Shown here: piece after piece, positions 32,760-37,737 of the stretch
Numbering within the stretch: the stretch's first letter is position 1
Layout of the letters: every line of letters starts with the position of its first letter
From: an uncultured Bacilli bacterium
Lineage (GTDB): Bacteria > Bacillota_I > Bacilli_A > RF39 > UBA660
Assembly (NCBI GenBank): GCA_944363635.1
Contig: CALVUP010000011.1
Span: 1-37,737, forward strand
DNA length: 37,737 nucleotides
Reading direction: 5' to 3'
The notes under the pieces: model-generated
Seen by the model: the letters and a program-made list of their open reading frames with translations, nothing else
The model's database searches: none
Told to the model about the DNA's origin: nothing
Position numbers and translations under genes: made by a program

Positions 32760-34011
32760 TACATTTTTATTGGATGAAAAAATGATTTCTTTGGTAAATG
32801 GTTGTGAAAAAGAAGTCCAGTCTACTTTTAAAAGGCAAGAGGAGATTTGTACTTATAATAGCTTAAAGGTTCTAAGTGCTTTTCATAAAAATAAGATTAA
32901 TGAGGCTCATTTTAATGCAACGACTGGTTATGGATATAATGATCTAGGAAGAGATGCAATTGAACAAGTTTATGCGGATATTTTTAAAAGTGAAGCTGCT
33001 TTGGTTCGAAGTCAATTTATATCTGGATCTCATGCTTTAACAGTTGCTTTATTTGCCCTTTTAAGACCTGGTGACTTCCTTTTAAGTATTACAGGGACTC
33101 CTTATGATACTTTGCACGAGGTCATTGGTATTAAAGAAAATTCTTCAAGTTTAAAATCGTTTGGTGTTTTATATGATGAAATTGATTTAAAAGAGAATGA
33201 TTTTGATTATCAAAAAATAGAAGAGTATTTAAAAAATCATTCAGTAAAAGTCATTGAAATACAGCGTTCCAAAGGATATTCTACAAGAAAAAGTATATCT
33301 ATAGAAAAAGTAGAGAAAGTAGTAAATTTTATTAAAAAGATTAATCAAGAGATTATTATCATGGTTGATAATTGTTATTGTGAATTTGTTAGTAAAAAAG
33401 AACCTATAGAAGTAGGATGTGATTTGGCAGTTGGATCTTTAATTAAAAATTTAGGTGGAGGCATCGCACCAAATGGGGCATATATTGTTGGTAGAAAAGA
33501 TTTAATTCACTTATGTGCAGAGCGTCTTACTTTGCCTGGTGAAGGAGCTGAGGTAGGACCAAGTCTTGGAATCAATAAAAGTATTTTACAAGGACTTTTT
33601 TTAGCGCCAAGTGTTGTACTTAGTAGTTTAAAAACAGCTATTTTAACCAGTAAAGTATTAGGAGAACTAGGCTATGAAGTGGATCCAAAATACGATGAAG
33701 AACGAGTGGATATTGTCCAAAACATTATCTTTCACGATAAAGATAAATTAATTAAATATACCCAAGGCATTCAAAGCTCTTCTCCGATTGATTCGATGGC
33801 ACTTCCTCTTCCTTGGGATATGCCTGGTTATAGCGATCAAGTCATTATGGCCAGTGGTTCTTTTACGCAAGGATCTTCTATAGAACTTTCTTGTGATGGT
33901 CCAATTCGCGAGCCGTTTATTGCTTATCAACAAGGTTCTCTTACTTACGAATATGGTAAAATTGCTTTAATTCATGCGACGAGTTTTTTAGGAGAAAAGC
34001 ATGAAAATTAA
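32752..34011 (+). CDS. ynbB: YnbB-like PLP enzyme (methionine gamma-lyase family)
   Basis: This 419-aa PLP-dependent fold-type I protein is of the YnbB / 'aluminium resistance protein' group, related to cystathionine beta-lyase and methionine gamma-lyase. The PLP-binding Asp is D206 (MVDNCYCEF), and the Schiff-base Lys is K232 (LIKNLGGGIAPNG). FISGSHALTVALFALLRPGD (89-108) and GTPYDTLHEVIG (115-126) are typical of YnbB. The biochemical role of YnbB is unsettled. ATG 32752 follows GGTGA at a proper distance. It overlaps both the SDR gene (8 nt) and the next small gene (11 nt). Confidence 0.85.
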   Translation: MNDTFLLDEKMISLVNGCEKEVQSTFKRQEEICTYNSLKVLSAFHKNKINEAHFNATTGYGYNDLGRDAIEQVYADIFKSEAALVRSQFISGSHALTVALFALLRPGDFLLSITGTPYDTLHEVIGIKENSSSLKSFGVLYDEIDLKENDFDYQKIEEYLKNHSVKVIEIQRSKGYSTRKSISIEKVEKVVNFIKKINQEIIIMVDNCYCEFVSKKEPIEVGCDLAVGSLIKNLGGGIAPNGAYIVGRKDLIHLCAERLTLPGEGAEVGPSLGINKSILQGLFLAPSVVLSSLKTAILTSKVLGELGYEVDPKYDEERVDIVQNIIFHDKDKLIKYTQGIQSSSPIDSMALPLPWDMPGYSDQVIMASGSFTQGSSIELSCDGPIREPFIAYQQGSLTYEYGKIALIHATSFLGEKHEN

Positions 34012-34279
34012 CGGGAAAGAATATAGTGTTGATGAGCTGGTAGAAAAAGAACACTTTTCATTCTTAAAAAAAACAAAAGGTGGATTAATGCTTAATGACA
34101 ATGAAGTATCTATTTTACAAAGATATGGAATCCGTTATGAAAATTATTCGAAATTAAGTGATTTGGTTTTTGCTATTGAAACTTTAATTCATGAAAGTTA
34201 TGGAGAAGATATAGAAGACTTGATGCAGTTATCAGAAGATTTAGCGGAAAGAAGTTATTACCAAGAGACTAGAAAATAA
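34001..34279 (+). CDS. Hypothetical small acidic protein, 92 aa
   Basis: A soluble, acidic protein with no recognised domain: a short beta-like start (MKINGKEYSVDEL), then helical stretches such as SDLVFAIETLIHESYGEDIEDLMQLSEDLAERSYY. It overlaps ynbB by 11 nt with GGAG 9 nt upstream of the ATG, so it is the third gene of the SDR-ynbB unit. The tight coupling suggests a related role, but none can be named. Confidence 0.7.
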   Translation: MKINGKEYSVDELVEKEHFSFLKKTKGGLMLNDNEVSILQRYGIRYENYSKLSDLVFAIETLIHESYGEDIEDLMQLSEDLAERSYYQETRK

Positions 34280-34287
34280 AATAATTC

Positions 34288-34316
34288 TTGTATAATGAAA
34301 ATAGATTGTATATAAT
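34288..34316 (+). promoter_or_regulatory. Promoter of the 302-aa coiled-coil protein gene
   Basis: TTGTAT (34288-34293) and TATAAT (34311-34316) are exactly 17 bp apart, followed by AGGAGG and ATG 34342. Confidence 0.75.
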
Positions 34317-34341
34317 ATATAGACATAGGAGGTTAGAGTAT

Positions 34342-35250
34342 ATGAGTTTTAATTATATAGATGTAAATGATGTAGATTTTAAAATATATGATTTAACGCA
34401 AGAGAAGCCAAGTTCGTCTAAAAAAGATTTTCGTAAGTTTAAGTATAATCGTACATCCGAATCAATTCAAAGGGCAGAATTTGAACTTTTAAAGCAACAA
34501 ATTAAGACTGGTAAAAGTTATAATGAGATGATTGATGAGGTTACGGCTCAAATTCATGTTTTGGATAACGAAGAAGAAGAATTAAGACAACAACGTAGAA
34601 TTAATTACGATGAACCACTAGACAATATTACACATAAATGTAAAAAATTAATACAACAAAGGAATCATTATGATTATGTTATAGATTGTTATAATGATTG
34701 GATTGAACAATACAAACGCATGAGAAAAACAGATGCTTTAGCAATGGTAGGTACTTTGGTAGTATATGCGGCTATTTCTGTGTTGATAAGTTATAGTATG
34801 CTATTTGCATTAATTCCTATGGCTTTGGGATATGGGATTTATCGTGTGATATGTAATAAGAAGCAGAAAAGAAGAATAAAAGGATATAAATTGAAACATT
34901 TTGGCTCTGCGGATATTACAGATTCTGATATGAATAAATCTATTGAAAAATCAATAAATGAGAGTGAATTAAAATATGAAGCATTACTGGAGGAAAAAAG
35001 ACCTCTAGTAAAAGGCCAACAGGAAATGGATAAAACCATATCACAAACGTGTAAAAAGCGAGATGATTTAATATTCTATAGAAATCTTTTAAATTGGCAT
35101 AATCAAAAAAGTGATACAAAAACCAATTATACGGATTTGTTCGATCAAACCACAAAAAGTATTGATGCAATGAATCAAACAGTTCATGATCAAACGGAGC
35201 AACCTAAAACATTTCGTAAAAGATATAAGATTGTGGGTAGAAATGTATAG
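34342..35250 (+). CDS. Two-TM coiled-coil membrane protein, unknown
   Basis: A 302-aa protein with symmetrical layout. A charged, helical, Glu/Gln/Lys-rich arm (about 38-128) contains heptad-like stretches (TAQIHVLDNEEEELRQQ). Two adjacent TM helices follow (about 131-151 and 153-171). A second helical arm (about 205-270) comes next, then a basic C-terminus. Both arms should face the cytoplasm if the TM pair is a hairpin. No family recognised. I start at ATG 34342, since TAGGAGG lies 9 nt upstream. It is monocistronic, with its own promoter and terminator. Confidence 0.72.
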   Translation: MSFNYIDVNDVDFKIYDLTQEKPSSSKKDFRKFKYNRTSESIQRAEFELLKQQIKTGKSYNEMIDEVTAQIHVLDNEEEELRQQRRINYDEPLDNITHKCKKLIQQRNHYDYVIDCYNDWIEQYKRMRKTDALAMVGTLVVYAAISVLISYSMLFALIPMALGYGIYRVICNKKQKRRIKGYKLKHFGSADITDSDMNKSIEKSINESELKYEALLEEKRPLVKGQQEMDKTISQTCKKRDDLIFYRNLLNWHNQKSDTKTNYTDLFDQTTKSIDAMNQTVHDQTEQPKTFRKRYKIVGRNV

Positions 35251-35273
35251 AAGAAGAAATTCTTCTTTTTTTA
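35251..35273 (+). terminator. Terminator after coiled-coil protein gene
   Basis: AAGAAG (35251-35256) pairs with CTTCTT (35262-35267), then TTTTTT. Confidence 0.7.
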
Positions 35274-35281
35274 TGGGTTAC

Positions 35282-35310
35282 TTGTCAAAAGATTCGTTTT
35301 GGTGTATAAT
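35282..35310 (+). promoter_or_regulatory. Promoter of the ecfA-like/truA operon
   Basis: TTGTCA (35282-35287) and TATAAT (35305-35310) are separated by exactly 17 bp. GGAGGGG and the ATG at 35337 follow. Confidence 0.82.
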
Positions 35311-35336
35311 AGTCTCTTCTGATTTGGAGGGGTATT

Positions 35337-36125
35337 ATGAATGATTATGTTTTTATAGCTAATAATTTATGTTTTTCTCAAAATGGTGAATCTATTTTTG
35401 AAAATTTTAATATATCAATAAAACATGGAGAAATCGTCTCTATAATAGGTGCAAATAAATGTGGCAAAAGTACATTAATAAAACTTTTAAGCGGTTTTTA
35501 TCCTACAGAAAATAAAATAGCTGTAAGTAATATCGTTTTAAATGAAAAATCAAAAGAAGGTTTTTATAAAAAAGTAGGGTTAGTATGCAACGAGAATAAT
35601 AGAGAAAACCATGCTTTGGTTGGTGATTATATTTCTTCTGATGCCAAACGAAAAAACAATAATTTTTATCGTAAAATTATTGAAATGTTTGGTATTCAAG
35701 AACTTTTAAAACAAAGAGTGAATACTTTAGGTGTCGATGATTTTATTCGTGTAGAAATGTGCAAGAATCTAGTGAAAAAACCAAATGTTTTATTTATAGA
35801 TTATACTAATATTCATATGAGTCAGGCCTTAAAAAAGCAGATCAGCTTTTTGTATGAATTGTTGGCAAAAGAAGACATTGCAATTGTATTTGCAACCAAT
35901 GATCCAACGGACGCTTTGATTGCGGATACGACTTATGTGATTCATAAAGGAGTTATTGCTCTAGCAGGAAAAACAAAAGATGTCTTTAGACAAGATAGTT
36001 TATTGTTGAAACTGGGAATTGAACTTCCTTTTGAAGTAGATCTTTCTTTAAAACTTGGTATGTATGGATTACTTGATGATATATATTATGATATAGATGA
36101 GCTGGTGAATAAGTTATGGAAATAA
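35337..36125 (+). CDS. Degenerate EcfA1-like ABC ATPase
   Basis: The 262-aa protein has the overall layout of an energy-coupling-factor ATPase, including the C-terminal LLLKLGIELPFEVDLSLKL typical of EcfA. Walker A is intact (GANKCGKST, 38-46). The Q-loop has lost its Gln (LVCNENN), and the signature LSGGQ is replaced by LGVDD (131-135). Walker B reads LFIDY with Tyr156 in place of the catalytic Glu, and the switch His is Asn188 (FATNDP). It may bind ATP but should not hydrolyse it alone. It overlaps the next gene by 10 nt. In most Firmicutes ecfA1-ecfA2-ecfT-truA are adjacent; here ecfT is absent. Confidence 0.75.
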   Translation: MNDYVFIANNLCFSQNGESIFENFNISIKHGEIVSIIGANKCGKSTLIKLLSGFYPTENKIAVSNIVLNEKSKEGFYKKVGLVCNENNRENHALVGDYISSDAKRKNNNFYRKIIEMFGIQELLKQRVNTLGVDDFIRVEMCKNLVKKPNVLFIDYTNIHMSQALKKQISFLYELLAKEDIAIVFATNDPTDALIADTTYVIHKGVIALAGKTKDVFRQDSLLLKLGIELPFEVDLSLKLGMYGLLDDIYYDIDELVNKLWK

Positions 36126-36910
36126 AGTTTGAAAATGTTGGATATAAGAGCAATTTAAGTTATGCTAGTTTTGTAATTGGCCCTTCTATTACAGGTATTA
36201 TCGGAAAAAATAAAGAAGTGGTTGTTGATATGATTTTGTCTACTTTATATCCAATGGTAGGAAGTATTTATATTGGAAATGTTTTATCCTGTGACGAAAA
36301 TAAAGATAAAATTTTAAAAAATGTTGGTTTTGTTCGCCAAGAAATTTCTAAAGATTTTTTAGAGTATAGTGTTATGCATCATATTGCACGTACTTTAGAT
36401 CAAAGCAACTATATGAATAATAGCATCACGACAAGAATGAAAGATGCTTTAAAAATGGTTGGACTTGATGAGTCTTATTTAACTCGAAAAATTAAAACAT
36501 TATCTTCTGGTGAGACAAAATTAATGATGATGGCTACGGCACTCATTACTAATCCTAAAATTTTGATTTTAGAAGAACCTGTTTTAAATCTTGATCTAAG
36601 TAATAAGAAAAAAGTATTAAAATTAATTCGTCTGTTAAGAGAAAAGTATCATAAAACAATACTTTTAGTATCAGAAGATTCTAATTTTTTATATCAATAT
36701 ACGGATTATGTTTTATTTACAGATGATTGTAATGCGATTAAGTTGTATCGTTCAGAAGAGGCTTTTTTAAATATTGATTTATTATTAAGTCATGATGTAG
36801 AGATTCCAAAATTAGTTAAATTTACTTATAAAGCAAATCAAAAAGGTGCTAAACTTCATTATCATAAAGACATTCGTGATTTAATAAAAGATATTTATAA
36901 ACATGTTTAG
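36116..36910 (+). CDS. Degenerate EcfA2-like ABC ATPase
   Basis: This 264-aa partner has lost Walker A: the position reads GKNKEVVVD (30-38), lacking GKS/T. It keeps the Q-loop Gln (FVRQE, Q75), a good signature LSSGE (129-133), Walker B ILILEEP (149-155, first Asp replaced by Glu but catalytic Glu154 kept) and a D-loop NLDLS. The switch His is replaced (VSEDS, E187). This is the mirror image of the preceding protein, so a heterodimer could form one composite site from Walker A of the first and the signature of this one. truA follows 8 bp on; no ecfT lies between. Confidence 0.75.
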   Translation: MEIKFENVGYKSNLSYASFVIGPSITGIIGKNKEVVVDMILSTLYPMVGSIYIGNVLSCDENKDKILKNVGFVRQEISKDFLEYSVMHHIARTLDQSNYMNNSITTRMKDALKMVGLDESYLTRKIKTLSSGETKLMMMATALITNPKILILEEPVLNLDLSNKKKVLKLIRLLREKYHKTILLVSEDSNFLYQYTDYVLFTDDCNAIKLYRSEEAFLNIDLLLSHDVEIPKLVKFTYKANQKGAKLHYHKDIRDLIKDIYKHV

Positions 36911-36918
36911 GTGGTTGT

Positions 36919-37653
36919 ATGCGATATTTAATGACTTTTTCTTATAATGGGAGTAAATATAATGGATATCAAAAGCAACCAGGCAATTTAAAAACCATTC
37001 AAGGGGAAATTGAGAACGCCTTAACTTATATCAATGGTGGAAAGACGGTTGAAATATTTTCTTCGGGAAGAACAGATAAAAAGGTTCATGCTTTAGGACA
37101 AACGGCCCATTTTGATTTAGATATGGATATTTCTTTAGAAAAATTAAAACGTGCGATTAATAGTAACATAAGTGATGACATTCATGTAATAAAAATAGAA
37201 CAAGTAAACAATGATTTTCATGCTCGATATGATGCCATAAGTAAAAAATATGTGTATTCTTTAAATATGGGTGAATTTAATCCATTGGAAAAAGATTTTG
37301 TTTATCAATTGTGTAGAAATCTAGATGTCAATTTAATGAAAAAAGGTATTTCTTATTTCATTGGAAAACACAATTTTAAATTGTTTGTTGGTGGAGATAC
37401 TAAAAAAACAAATTATGAAAGAGAGATTTTTGATGCTTTTATAGAACAAGAAGGGGATATTTTATCTTTTACTTTTATAGGGGACGGATTTATGCAATAT
37501 CAAATACGAAATATGGTTGGTACTTTAGTAAAAGTAGGGCAAAGAAAAATAAAACCAGAGCAAATAAAAGATATGTTTGATGGCAATGGTAAAAATTTAA
37601 TTTATTGTGCGGATGGATGTGGATTAAGACTAGTGGAAGTGAGGTATCGTTAG
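36919..37653 (+). CDS. truA: tRNA pseudouridine synthase A
   Basis: The 244-aa enzyme converts uridines 38-40 of the tRNA anticodon arm to pseudouridine. The catalytic Asp is D53, in SSGRTDKKVHALGQ (48-61). FHARYDAISKKYVYSL and the C-terminal MVGTLVKVGQRK are also typical. Length is canonical. It sits in its usual Firmicutes place after ecfA-type genes, 8 bp downstream, with GGTGG as ribosome site. No terminator is visible before the window ends. Confidence 0.95.
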   Translation: MRYLMTFSYNGSKYNGYQKQPGNLKTIQGEIENALTYINGGKTVEIFSSGRTDKKVHALGQTAHFDLDMDISLEKLKRAINSNISDDIHVIKIEQVNNDFHARYDAISKKYVYSLNMGEFNPLEKDFVYQLCRNLDVNLMKKGISYFIGKHNFKLFVGGDTKKTNYEREIFDAFIEQEGDILSFTFIGDGFMQYQIRNMVGTLVKVGQRKIKPEQIKDMFDGNGKNLIYCADGCGLRLVEVRYR

Positions 37654-37709
37654 ATTCTTACTTTCTTTTTTATTCTATTTTATTTATTCTGGTAAAATGG
37701 GAAAAATCG

Positions 37710-37737
37710 TTGACAAGTAAGCATATATTTAGTATAA
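37710..37737 (+). promoter_or_regulatory. Strong promoter at window end
   Basis: Consensus TTGACA (37710-37715), a 17-bp spacer and TATAA (37733-37737) cut by the window edge. In related genomes rplM-rpsI often follow truA, so a ribosomal-protein operon is plausible next. Confidence 0.8.

Overview
The window is AT-rich DNA from a low-GC Firmicute. Gene content (cdaA-cdaR, addB/addA, an ecfA-like pair next to truA, clpP, gap, a minimal SufC/SufB pair, SipW-type secretion) suggests an uncultured, probably anaerobic gut lineage of the Bacilli/Erysipelotrichia/Mollicutes-relative type. That placement is an inference. The standard genetic code is in use: several genes end cleanly at TGA, and TGG encodes Trp. 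No rRNA, tRNA, CRISPR array or intact insertion sequence was seen.

Layout. Positions 1-390 are mobile-element debris: the N-terminal stub of a serine recombinase and a MobV-type oriT. Next come two translationally coupled genes of unknown function on the minus strand (388-1721) and a gene-free, hairpin-containing spacer (1722-2118). Positions 2119-10682 hold metabolic and housekeeping genes: a YjaB-like acetyltransferase, a NUDIX hydrolase, a fused MacB-like ABC ATPase/permease, a two-gene SufC/SufB Fe-S system, an M18 aminopeptidase, a GNAT gene broken by one TGA, a diaminopentanoate/dihydrodipicolinate-type dehydrogenase and a small COG2388-type GNAT. Positions 10707-13173 (minus strand) are a CadC-ArsR regulator / HMA metallochaperone / Zn-Cd P-type ATPase operon, whose promoter carries two palindromic operators.

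Positions 13426-17817 are the most interesting stretch. This operon encodes a secreted TasA-like subunit, a polytopic SipW-like signal peptidase, a two-TM DUF5305-like protein and a GLUG-repeat surface protein. The TasA-like and GLUG proteins appear to share an N-terminal module, which suggests a self-contained secretion and assembly unit for a surface fibre or matrix. Then follow a small membrane protein, cdaA-cdaR (c-di-AMP synthesis), clpP (minus strand), a TGS/uridine-kinase-like nucleoside kinase, gap and a LOG-family hydrolase. The addB / alpha-beta hydrolase / addA operon comes next, then a membrane thioredoxin-like protein, a small membrane protein, and an SDR / YnbB-like PLP enzyme / small unknown gene operon.

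After a coiled-coil membrane protein, the window ends with two degenerate ecfA-like ABC ATPases directly followed by truA. In most Firmicutes ecfT lies between ecfA2 and truA, and here it is missing. In the pair, one protein keeps only Walker A and the other keeps only the signature motif, so at most one composite nucleotide site can form. The last 28 bases are a strong promoter for whatever follows truA.
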